This document shows, one piece after another, positions 1-11,900 of a DNA stretch of 64,000 nt. Position numbers and translations under genes: made by a program. Each line of letters opens with the position of its first letter. Position 1 is the stretch's first letter. The stretch spans positions 58,660 to 122,659 of the forward strand of contig NZ_QJSP01000018.1 of assembly GCF_003217475.1 (NCBI RefSeq). Reading direction: 5' to 3'. The stretch is from Williamsia limnetica (GTDB lineage Bacteria > Actinomycetota > Actinomycetes > Mycobacteriales > Mycobacteriaceae). The notes below the pieces were generated by a model that worked only from the letters and a program-made list of their open reading frames with translations, was not told the origin of the DNA and made no database searches.

Positions 1-2960
1 GCGGGCGGCGCGTACGTGCCGATCGATCCAGATCACCCGAGCGGTCGAATCGCCGACGTCATCGCGACCGCGATGCCGGTGTGTGTGCTGGCGCGAGCCG
101 TGGATCACCCGGTGTTCGCCGAGATCGACATCGCTGTTCTGGACCCCGAGGCGGTCGATCTCGCGGATCGATCGGACGCCCCGATCAGGGCAGGGGAGCT
201 CACGGCTGCACTGAACCCCGAGTCGCTGGCATACGTGTTGTTCACGTCGGGCTCGACCGGGAAACCCAAGGGTGTGGCGGTCCCGCATCGCGCTGTGGTC
301 AATCAGTTGGCTTGGGTGGCAGGTCATTACGGGATCGGCCCGGATGACGTGGTCCTGCAGAAGACCCCGACGACATTCGATGTGTCGGTGTGGGAACTGT
401 TCTCGCCGGTCGTCGGTGCGCGGATGGTGGTCGTCGAACCGGATGGGCATCTCGATCCCGAATACCTGGTTCGCCTGATCGAATCCGAGGCGGTGACGGC
501 GACGTCCTTCGTGCCCGCCATGCTGCAGCTCTTCCTCGGAGAAGTGACGCCCGGAAGCATGGCCTCTCTTCGGCTGCTGCTGGTGGCGGGTGAGGCGTTC
601 CCGGCGAAGCTCGCCGGCCAGGCGCTGCGCGCACTACCGCGAACTGCTGTCGAGAACCTGTATGGGCCAACCGAGTTCACGGTTCACGCTACGTACGCCT
701 CCGTGGAGTCCGGCACGGCACAGACGATCCCGATCGGCCGTGCGGTGTGGAATTCCCGCGCCTGGGTCCTCGACCGGCAACTGCGTCCCTGCGTCGTGGG
801 TGCCGTTGGTGAGTTGTATCTGTCCGGGGACCAGATCGCTCGTGGATACTTCGGGCGGCCGGACCTCACCGCGGAAAGGTTCGTGCCCAGCGTGTTCGGG
901 CCGACCGGTGCCCTGATGTACCGAACCGGCGACCTCGTTCGCTGGTCGGCCGATGGTGCTCTGGAATATGTGGGCCGCAGCGATTTTCAGGTCAAGGTTC
1001 GAGGGCTGCGAATCGAGCTCGGAGAGATCGAGTCGGCGATCCTGGCCGACGAGTCCGTGCGTGAGACGGTGGTCGTCGTCCACCAGAGCCCACACGGTCA
1101 GCGTCTGGTCGCCTACGTGGTGGGTACGGACGATTCGGCCGTGCTCGACACCGCGAAGTTGATGAACACCGTGCGCGCCCGGGTTCCCGAGTACATGAAC
1201 CCGGATGCCATCGTGTCGCTTCCGCAGATGCCCCTCGGACCCAGCGGTAAGGTCGACCGCAAACAGCTTCCTGAACCCGACTTCTCCGCGCAGGCCGTTG
1301 CCTTCAGGGCGCCGACGACCGATACCGAACGAGCGATCACCGCTCTGATCGGTGACCTTCTCGGACACCCCGAAGTCGGACTCGACGATTCTTTCTTCGG
1401 CCTCGGCGGCGACAGCATCATGTCGATCCAGCTCGTGTCGCGCGCGCGGGCAATGGGTCTGCACTTCTCCTCGCGAGAGGTGTTCGAATGCAAGACGATC
1501 GGCGAGCTCGCTGATGCGGCTCGAGACGAGAGCTCGGCGTCCGTGGTCGAGGAACTGGCCGGTGGCGGGGTCGGGGAAGTCCCCCTCACGCCGATCATGG
1601 CCTGGATGACCGCAGAGCCTGCCGCCGTCGGCCCGTACTCGCAATCAGTGGTCGTGATCGCGCCGGTGATCGACGATCTCGATGTCCTGCGTCGCACCGT
1701 GCAGGCGGTTGTCGATCGACACGACGTCCTGCGATCGACGCTGTCCGTGGACGAGTCGGGTTCTGTCCGACATCACGTTGCGCCGGTGGGTGATTCGCCG
1801 GATGTCGAGGTGACCGAATCCAGCATCGCCGCAACGCCCGGTACAGCGGCGTACGACGACGCGATGTCCGCGCTGGCCACCACCGCGACCGATTCCCTCG
1901 ATCCGTACAGCGGGAAGATCATGTCGGTGACCGTGGTCGACTCGGCGGCCTCGGACGTCGGACGACGCCTTCTGATCGTGCTGCACCACATTGCGGTTGA
2001 CGGTGTCTCGTGGCGAATCCTGTTGCCAGATCTCGCGACGGCATGGTCGCAACTCGTCACGGGCGAGTCTGTGGCGCTACCGGCGACCGGTACGTCCATG
2101 CGTCGCTGGTCCCATGGGCTGGCCGAACTGGCCGCAGATCCGGCACTGCAGGACGAGCTGGCACATTGGCGCACGGTCGTGAGCGCGATCGACAACTCGA
2201 CACTGGAACTGGACCGTGACCGTGATGTGGTCGGCACGCTGCGGCACCGGGAACTGACACTGTCGGCCAACCTCACCGACACCCTCATGACGCGCGTACC
2301 GCAGGCGTTCCACGGCGGTGTCAACGACGGACTGTTGGCCGCTTTCACGCTCGCGGTGACACACTGGCTGCGGGGCCGGGGGCTGTCGGGCGACTCGGTG
2401 GTCGTGTCCCTCGAAGCACATGGTCGCGAGGAGGAACTGCTGCCGGGCGCGGACCTCTCGCGCACCGTCGGATGGTTCACCACGATGTACCCGGTTGTCC
2501 TGAGCACGACGGGGACCGACGTCGACGACGCGTTGGCCGGTGGGCCCGCTGCGGGTGACCTCATCAAATCCGTCAAAGAACAGTTGGCGTCGGTTCCGCG
2601 CCGCGGGGTGGGCTACGGGCTGCTCCGCTATCTCGACGAGCGCGGAATCGCCGAACTGTCGCGGTATCCGGAGCCGGCGATCACCTTCAACTATCTCGGG
2701 CGTCTCTCGGGTACGGACATCTCCGGGCCCTGGGTTCCTGACGGGCAGAGCGCATTGCGGGGGACTCGAGGTGCTTCGGTGCCAGTGCGGACGGCTCTCG
2801 ACGTCAACGCCGTTGTCATCGAGACGCCGTCCGGTCCGGCGCTGTCGGCAGGTGTGGATTATCCGGCAGGCGTCATCGACGACGAACAGGTCGACCAACT
2901 CATCGACTTGTGGCAACGCGCGCTGGAATCGGTTGCGTTGCATGCGGCGTCGCCGGGTGC
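1..2960 (+). other. NRPS module 1 (partial): A-T-E
   Basis: The adenylation domain is cut by the window edge. Motifs seen are TSGSTGKPKG, NLYGPTE, MYRTGDLV and SGKVDRK near 1240. The carrier serine is at 1414-1416 in a GGDS motif, the form usually found before an epimerase. The epimerization domain spans about 1579-2900, with HHIAVDGVSW near 1984 and GADLSRTVGWF near 2450. The pocket residues I read by eye alignment to GrsA are D-V-W-S-L-A-L-V-H, which I cannot assign to an amino acid. The product should be the D-isomer. Confidence 0.9.
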
Positions 2961-5900
2961 CGGTGGCCTGACGCCGTCGGATCTGGAGCTCGTGGATCTC
3001 GGACAGGCCCAGATTCTCGAGCTCGAAGATCGCTTCGACGACATCGCCGATGTCTGGCCGTTGACGCCACTGCAGAACGGGCTGCTGTTCCACGCGGAAC
3101 TCGCCGCAGGAGATGTCGACGTCTACGCAGCGCAGATGGTCCTCGACCTCAGTGGAGTCGATCCTGACCGGATGAGGCGCAGCGCAGAGGCACTGATCGC
3201 ACGACATCCCAATCTGCGCACAGCGTTCTTCACCGACTCCGAGGGCACCGCGGTGGCGGTCGTGAAGCCGCACGCCGCCGCGCCCTGGACCGATCATGAC
3301 CTGTCCGACCTCGAGCCCGGTGACCGAGAAGTCAGGGTCGCCGAACTGACCCACGAGGAGCGCGTCAGTCCTTTCGCCATGGATCGCGCACCGCTGATGC
3401 GGTTCACCATGATCAGACGCAGCGACTCCTCGTTCCGGTTCGTCGTCACCAACCACCACATCCTGCTGGACGGGTGGTCCTTGCCGATCTTCATGAGCGA
3501 TCTGCTCGCGATCTACCGCGAGGGGGGCGACGCGCAGGCCCTGGTGTCTCCACGTCCGTACCGGAATTATCTGGTGTGGCTGCACTCTCAATCGCAGCAG
3601 CAGCAACAGTCGATCGATGCCTGGGCCGAGGCGCTCGCCGGTGTCGATGAACCGACGCTGTTGTTCCCGTCGGCCGTCGCGCACGGCGAGGGGCAGGTAC
3701 CGCTTCAGACCGAGGTGACCGTCGACCAGCACGTGATGGCCGGTCTCACCGACTATGTCCGCGAATCGGGCGTCACCCTGAACACCGTGCTGCAGGCTGC
3801 CTGGGCAATAGTGCTGTCACGGCTGACCGGTCGTGACGACGTGGTGTTCGGGACAACGGTATCCGGCCGCCCACCACAGGTTGCCGGTGTCGAATCCATG
3901 CTTGGGCTGTTCATCAACACCCTTCCGGTCCGGGTCCCGGTCGGGTCCGCAGGCGACGTCGGTGATCTGATCACCAGGATCGCCCGCCGGCAGACCGAGT
4001 TGCTCGACCATCACACGGTCGGCCTGGCAGACATCGTGGCGACCACCGAAGCCGACTCGTTGTTCGACACGATGATGGTCTACGAGTCCTACCCGCTCGA
4101 TCGTGATGCGCTCAGTGCCGCTGCGGATATCGATGGCATGCGCGTGGAGAGCGCCGACGTGCTCGACGCCACTCACTACCCGTTCACGCTGATCGCGGTG
4201 ACCGACCCGGGATTGCGGCTGTCCGCGAAATATCTGCCCGGCATGGTCGAGCGGAACGAAGTGGAGTCGATCCTGGACCGGGTTGTCCGGGTTCTCGGAC
4301 TGATTGCGGCCGATCCGTCCGCGCGGGTGGATGACCTCGACGTTCTCACGCCGGCCGAGCGTATCGAGCTGCTCGAGCAGAGCGGCAACGGCGAGACGGC
4401 AACCGGAACCCTTCCGGAACTGCTCGCCGGCGCAGTGACGCGAGCCGGAGATCGTGACGCCGTGGTGTCTCCGGCCGGCTCGATCAGTTACCGTGCTCTC
4501 GACGAGCAATCGAACGCGCTTGCACGCCTGCTGATCTCACGTGGCATCGGTTCTGAGCACATCGTGGCGCTCGGAATGGGGCGCTCGATCGACTTCATGG
4601 TCGGTCTATGGGCTGTCGCCAAGACCGGAGCGGGTTATCTTCCGGTGGACATGCGGTATCCGGCCGAGCGCATCGAACACATGCTCCGCGACTCTGCTGC
4701 GGTGTTCGGACTCTCGACATCGCAGTGGCGCTCGGCTCGTCCGGACTCGATCGAATGGCTGGAGCTCGACGGCAGCGACGTGTCGGGCATGATCGCCGGG
4801 TACGCGACGGACCCGATCGCTGATGACCAGCGATTGCGGCCGATCCGTGTCGCCAACACGGCCTACATGATCTACACGTCCGGGACGACGGGGGTCCCCA
4901 AGGGTGTGACCGTGACCCACGGGGGGCTGCTGAACCTGCTGCGCGAGCAGTCCGATCGCTTCGTCCTCACAGAAACCTCGCGCACCCTGCATTTCGCGTC
5001 CCCGAGCTTCGACGCCTCGGTCCTGGAGGTCTTGCTGGCGCTGGCGAACGGCTCGACCATGGTCATCGCGCCGACAGAGGTGTACGGCGGCGACGAATTG
5101 CACGACTTCCTGGCGGAGTTCGGCGTCACGCACGGATTCATCACGCCGGCAGCGCTCGCGTCGGTCGACCCGACAGGTCTCGACGCATTCGAGTCGGTGG
5201 TCGTCGGTGGCGAGGCGTGCCCGCCCGAACTCGTCGACCGTTGGGCTCCGGGCCGCCGGATGTTCAACGGTTACGGTCCAACCGAGACAACGTGTTTCGC
5301 CGATATCGCCGGTCCCATGCAGCCCGGGGGTGCCATCACCATCGGCTCGCCGGTACGCGGTCTCACTTCGTTGATACTCGACCACCGGTTGCAGCCGGTG
5401 CCCGTCGAAGTGGACGGGGAGCTGTACCTCAGTGGTCCTGCGATGGCACGTGGATATCATGAACGCCCCGGCCTGACGGCGGACCGATTCATCGCCAACC
5501 CGTACGGCAAACCCGGTGCACGGATGTACCGCACCGGTGATGTCGTGCGCTGGGAACGCCACGGCGACCACCTCGAGGTCAAATACATCGGGCGCAGTGA
5601 CTTCCAGGTGAAGGTCCGTGGTTTCCGGATCGAGCTCGGAGAAATCGACGCCGCGCTCGCCGCTCACCCCGACATCGAGTTCGCGTCCACCTCTGGGGCG
5701 ACTCTGCCTTCCGGCGCCACCGCGCTGGTGGCTCACGTGCTGGCATCACAGCCGCTGGAGGCCAAGGCAGTTCGGGAGTTCGTCGGACGGCGCCTGCCGT
5801 CGCACATGGTCCCGGGAGCAATTGTCTTCCTCGACAAGATCCCGTTGACCCGTTCCGGCAAACTCGACCGATCGGCACTGCCGGACCCCGATCTCGAGTC

Positions 5901-8900
5901 GTTGATCGGTAGCGGAGCCGAACCCCGTACGCAGACCGAACGCGTTCTGGCCGAGATCTTGGCCGAGGTCCTGGGGCTGCCGTCGATGGGCGTCGACGAC
6001 TCCTTCTTCGATCTCGGCGGCAACTCCCTGGTCGCGACCAAAGCCGTCGCCCGGATCTCGGCACTGGTCGGACGCCGGATCGCGGTCCGCGAGATCTTCG
6101 AGAACCCGACGGTCGAATCCCTGGCGGCCCGGCTCGACGACGATCACAGTGTCGGCGACGTACCGGAACTGGTGGCCGGCGCGGCCGGTGACCGTCCTCC
6201 ACTATCGCTTGCGCAACAGGCGATGTGGCTGCTGAACAGGTTGGACCCGGCGTCACCTGCGTACAACATCGTGCTACCGCTGACGATGTCGGGGTCACTG
6301 GATGTCCAGGCCCTACGTGCCGCCGTCGCCGATGTGGTGGCGCGTCAACAGTCTCTGCGCACCGTGTTCCCCGACAGCGCCGACGGCCCTTACCAGCGCG
6401 TGCTTCCGGCTGCGGATGTTGCCATCGACCTCGACGTCGTCGACGTGACGGATGTCGAAGCGATGCGCAGTGTGGCTGCCCGGTTCGCTGCCGAGGGCTT
6501 CGATGTGACCGGCGGCCCTCAGGACGCCGCCACGCCACCGGTGCGGGGCACATTGCTGCGTTCGGGCGATGACCATCTGTTGCTGGTCGTCGTTCACCAC
6601 ATCGTTGCCGATGGAGCTTCGATGGCACCGCTCGCCCGCGACCTGGTCACGGCGTATCTCGCTCGAAGTAGCGGCCACGCACCGCAATTCAGCATGCTGC
6701 CGGTGCAGTACACAGACTTCGCGCAGTGGCAGCGTCAGGTCCTGGGTTCTCTGGAAGATCCGGATTCGGTTGCCGGTCGGCAACTCGATTTCTGGCGGCG
6801 CAACCTCGCCGGCGTTCCGGAGGTGCTCGAACTGCCGTTGGATCGGTCGCGTCCGGTCCGGCGTGACATGGTGGGCGACTTTGTGCCGCTCGAGATCCCT
6901 CGGGAGGTGGTCGCCAATCTCGAAGTGCTCGCTCGGCGACACCAGGCTTCCTTGTTCATGGTTGTTCATGCGATTGTGGCGACTCTCCTGGCAAGGCTCT
7001 CGAATTCGAGTGATATCACGGTGGGCACACCGGTAAGTGGGCGGGATCACGTCGATCTGGAAGCCCTGGTCGGAATGTTCGTCAACACTGTCGCTCTCCG
7101 CGTCGAGGTCGATCCCGCCGAATCGTTCGACGCACTACTCGATCGCATTCGAGCTGGCGACCTCGAAGCCTTCGCGAACGACGATCTGCCGTTCGAAAGC
7201 GTTGTAGGCGCACTGGTGCCGACGCGCCGCACTGCTTATTCGCCGCTCTTCCAGGTGATGCTGTCGTTCGAGAACAACGAGACGGCGCAGGTGAACTTGC
7301 CGGACCTGGTTGTGGGTGTCGCCGATGAGATGGCCGACGGTGCGAAGTTCGACCTGACGTTCACCCTCAATGAAACGATAGACGCGACAGGGGCACGCAC
7401 TCTCGCCGGTCGCCTCACCTATGCCACGGACATCTTCGATCGTTCTACCGCTGAGACGATGGTCCTACGGCTCGGCGCGCTCGCCACCGCGGTTGGCACG
7501 AACTCGGCTGCGGTTGTGGGCGACATCAACATCCTGACGGACGCAGAGCGGGTCGAGGACAGCGCTTCTGTCGTGGAGTCGCGCCCTCGAGCAACCGGGA
7601 CCAAGTACACAGCGAAAGACTTGGCCGCCCTACTCGCGGCTGCCGTTGATCTGGCACCTGATGCCACGGCCATTGATCATGACGGAACAAGAGTCACATA
7701 CCGTGATTTCAGCGATCGGTTTTCGCAGCTATCCGGACCGTTGACGGAACGCGGGATGGATGCCGACGCCATCGCCTCGGTCGTGCTCACCGGTCTGGTT
7801 CCAACTATCATGGTGGCCCCCGAGGGGTTCGCGACGGCACTGGACAATGTCATCGCCGACGCGGCACGTCTAATCGGCGATCACGATCTAGACGGGTATC
7901 GCAGATCAGTAGGCGTGACCGCGGCGGTGGGTGGTGTAGGTTCGAAACCGGCAGAAACCGAGGAGCCCACCCCGCTAGCCGAATGGGACCTGCGCGTTCA
8001 AGAAGATCCAGATGCTCCGGCGCTACGCAGTCTAGGCGTAGCGCTGAGTCGTAGTCAGCTCGATCAGGCCGCAAATCGTCTTGCACGGGAATTGATCTCG
8101 TACGCAGTGGGCCCCGACGACGTGGTCGGTTTGCTGTTGCCACGGTCGGCGAACTGGGTGATAGGAATGCTCGCCGCGTGGAAGGCAGGCGCGGCGTACC
8201 TGCCGCTCGATCCGGCGGCCCCCTCCGACCGCACGATGATTGTCATCGAAGATTCTCAACCATCCGTCGTGATCTCGGACCAAGAGACGTCGAATGCCGA
8301 CCTGCTCACCCGAATGGAAGCAGCGGGCGCGGTCGTTGTCCGAATCGGTGAAGCCGCGACCGATGAGCGGCTGTCTGCACGCGATGCGTCCCCGCTACCG
8401 AATAGGTGGATCGAAGCTGGTGCAGACCTTCGATTGGCCTATGTGATAACAACATCGGGGTCCACCGGGCGACCTAAGCCGACACTTGTGACTGCCGCTG
8501 GCGTTTTCAACGTGTGGAACTGGTATCGCAAGGCAATGCCGGTTGATCAGGGCGACTCGGTGTTGATAGTGAGCTCCCCTCGTTTCGATCTGACTCAAAA
8601 GAACGTATGGACGGCCCTCAGTTCTGGTGCAGTCGTGCGCCTCGTCCGGGAGGGGTTCGATCCGGCCGAGGTCCTCGGCGTCATCTCTGATGAGAGAGTC
8701 GCGCTCATCAACTTGGCGCCGAGCGCGCTCGAAGTCCTCGTCGAGCTCGACACGACCAGCGTACTTTCCACAGTCGGTGCGATCGTTGCAGGCGGAGAAC
8801 ATCTGCGTGCTGGTGCCTATCGATCGCTGCTCGGCGGCACCACCGCGCTGGTCAACAGCTACGGCCCGACCGAGGCCTCCGACGTCACCGCGGCCAAGTT

Positions 8901-11900
8901 CGTCGATGTCGGCAGCCAGCTGCCCAACGAGGCCGGGGAAGCCAGGGACATAGGCCCGATCTCTCTGGGACCTGCGATTGCCGGTGTCGTTCACCGAATT
9001 CTTGACCAGCGACTGAATCCTGTACCTGTCGGAGTGGTCGGCGAGCTATATGTCGGGGGAATTGCACCAGCGCGCGGGTACGGAAAGATGCCCGCCATGA
9101 CGGCCGCGCGATTTGTCGCCGACCCGGCTGGTCGGCCTGGCCAGCGCATGTACCGAACGGGTGATCTCGTGCGTCGGCTGCCCCATGGCGACGGAATCTT
9201 CATAGGGCGCAGCGACTTCCAGGTCAAAGTCCGTGGCTTGCGAATCGAATTGGGCGAGATCGAATCAGCCTTGACGGCGATCGACGGCGTCCGCCAGGCG
9301 GTTGTTACGGCGCACGGTGACGCTTCCGATCGGCGGCTCGCCGCCTACGTCGCCGGTTCCGGCGAAATCGACCGGGGCGACATTCGGATGGAGCTTGGCC
9401 GGGCGTTGCCCGACTATATGGTTCCTGAAGCAGTTGTCGTACTTCCCGCACTGCCTTTGAACGCTAATGGGAAGATCGACCGAAAGGCGCTGCCAAAACC
9501 CGACTTCGGACAGGTCGATTCGGACGCTTTCGTCGCTCCGCGAACTCCGCTGGAGGAGATAATCGCGGGTTTGTTCGCCGACGCGGTCGGTACAGGACGT
9601 GTAAGTGCGACTGCTTCATTCTTCGATCATGGTGGCAACTCGTTGAGTGCGGCCCGGTTGGCGAGCAGGTTGTCCGACACCCTCGGAATTGTGGTTGGAT
9701 TGCGCGACATCTTCGAGCAGCAGTCGCCCGCCGAGCTCGCGCGATTCGTTGAGGAACGCCGAAGTGAAGGTTCCACCGCTGGGGTCGGCGTCGCGCCAGC
9801 ACGCTTTGTCAAACCAGAAGGACCGCTGCCGGAACACATACCGCTCTCGCTGGCACAGCAACGCCTGTGGTTCATCAACCGATACGACCCGTCTTCAGGC
9901 GCCTACAACATTCCGATGACGTTGTTGTTTACCGGAGAACTCGACGTCGAGGCACTCGGCGCAGCGTTGGTGGATCTGGTCGAGCGCCAACAGGTGATCC
10001 GCACTATCTACCCGGAGTCGACCGACGGACCAACCCAGGTGATCGTTCCTATTATGGAGGCGCTCCCTCCCTTGAGGCTCGACTCCATCCCGCAACAGCA
10101 AGTGTTCGAACGCTTGCAATCCTTCGCCCGTATCGGATTCGATGTCACTACGACTGTTCCGTTCCGTTCCGCGCTCTGGCGCATTGAGTCGGCGTCGGCA
10201 ACTCCAGAAACGCCCGACGAACACCTTCTCGTGATCGTCATACATCACATCGCCTCCGACGGCCTGTCGATGGGTCCACTGGCCACTGATCTTCTGACTG
10301 CCTACGAGGCTCGGCGCGCGGGTCGAGAACCGGACTGGGCGCCGCTTGAAGTGCAGTACACCGATTTTGCGATTTGGCAGCAGAACAACTTCAGCGGAAG
10401 AGATGCACTGGTCGGCCCAGCGGCGACCCAGTTGGAGTTTTGGCGGCGCAATTTGGCAGGTCTGCCCGAGGTGATCGGGCTGCCGACTGATCGGCCACGG
10501 TCCAACGTCCGAAGCGGTGTGGGCGCAAGCCACATGTTCTTCGTGCCTGCTGGTCTGCACCAGAAGGTGATCTCGCTCGCCGGTGCCAACGGGTTGTCCG
10601 CGTTCATGGTCTTCCACGCTGCGCTTGCAGTTCTGCTCGCCCGGTCAGGCGCGGAGAACGATGTTGCGATCGGTACACCGATCGGGGGTCGAGGTGCTCC
10701 AGAGCTCGACGCCCTAGTCGGCATGTTCGTCAACACCCTTGTCTTGCGAACAGAAGTGGCGCCGGACGTCACCGTTGCCGAGTTCTTGGCCGATGTCCGG
10801 AACCGGGATCTGGACGCGTTCGTCAACAGCGACGTCCCGTTCGAGCAGATCGTCGATTCGCTCACGCTGCACCGTTCCACTGCACACACACCGCTGATCC
10901 AGGTGATCCTCGGACTGAACAACTCATCTCGGCCGATCCTCGATGTGGACGGGCTCTCCGTCACGCCCGGAGCAGTCGATACGGAGTTCAGCAAGTTCGA
11001 CCTCGCGTTCGAGTTCACCGAGCAGTGGGATGTCGACGGGAAACCCGCGGGGCTGGCAGGATTCCTCGGCTATGCCACGGACATCTTTGACGAGGCAACG
11101 GCGCGGGCGCTTGCTGATCGGTTGCTGCGAGTTCTCGAGGGCATGGTCGACGACAGCGATACGACCCTCGGCGACATCTCGCTACTCGATGAGCAGAGCA
11201 TGGCGGACCTAGTGCCTGTGCGCGGTGTCGAACCAGTGGCACCAGCCTCGCTCATCGAGTTGCTGGACGCTGCAGTCGATCTCAACCCGGACGGCGTCGC
11301 TCTCGTCTGCGGTCCTGTGAGCATGACCTACCGCGAATTGAACGACCGGTCGAACCGCCTCGCGCGTGACCTGATCGCTCGCGGCCTGGGGCCCGAGGAT
11401 GTGGTGGCGCTCGGGATCACTCGTAGCGTCGAATCGGTCCTCGCAATCTGGTCGGTCGCCCGCTCCGGTGCGGCCTTCGTCCCGGTCGACCCGAACTACC
11501 CGGCCGATCGCGTGGCACACATGCTGTCCGACTCGGGAGCAACGATCGGCATGACGCGGCGTGTCGATGCGGTCCGCTTGCCCGACACCATCGAGTGGCT
11601 CGACATCGACGATCCCGCTCTCCATAGCCGATCCGGTGAACAGATCGATCCGGTCGAGCTTCGGGGCCCGGTGCGCATGTCGAACTGCGCCTACATCATC
11701 TACACCTCGGGTACCACAGGGAAGCCGAAGGGCGTCGAGGTCACACACGGTGGACTGGCGGCGTTCAGTGCCGAACAACACCGGCGCTACCGCACCGACA
11801 ACACTTCGCGGACGCTGCATTTCGCCTCGCCCAGCTTTGACGCGTCGATCCTGGAACTACTGTTGGCCACTGGCGCCGGCGCAACAATGATCATCGTCCC

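Noticed and set aside
2077..3732. 551-codon open frame on the minus strand inside the NRPS
   Set aside because: It is a GC-driven mirror of the condensation and epimerization coding sequence and has no domain or start signal. The 595-codon one at 20464-22251 was rejected for the same reason.
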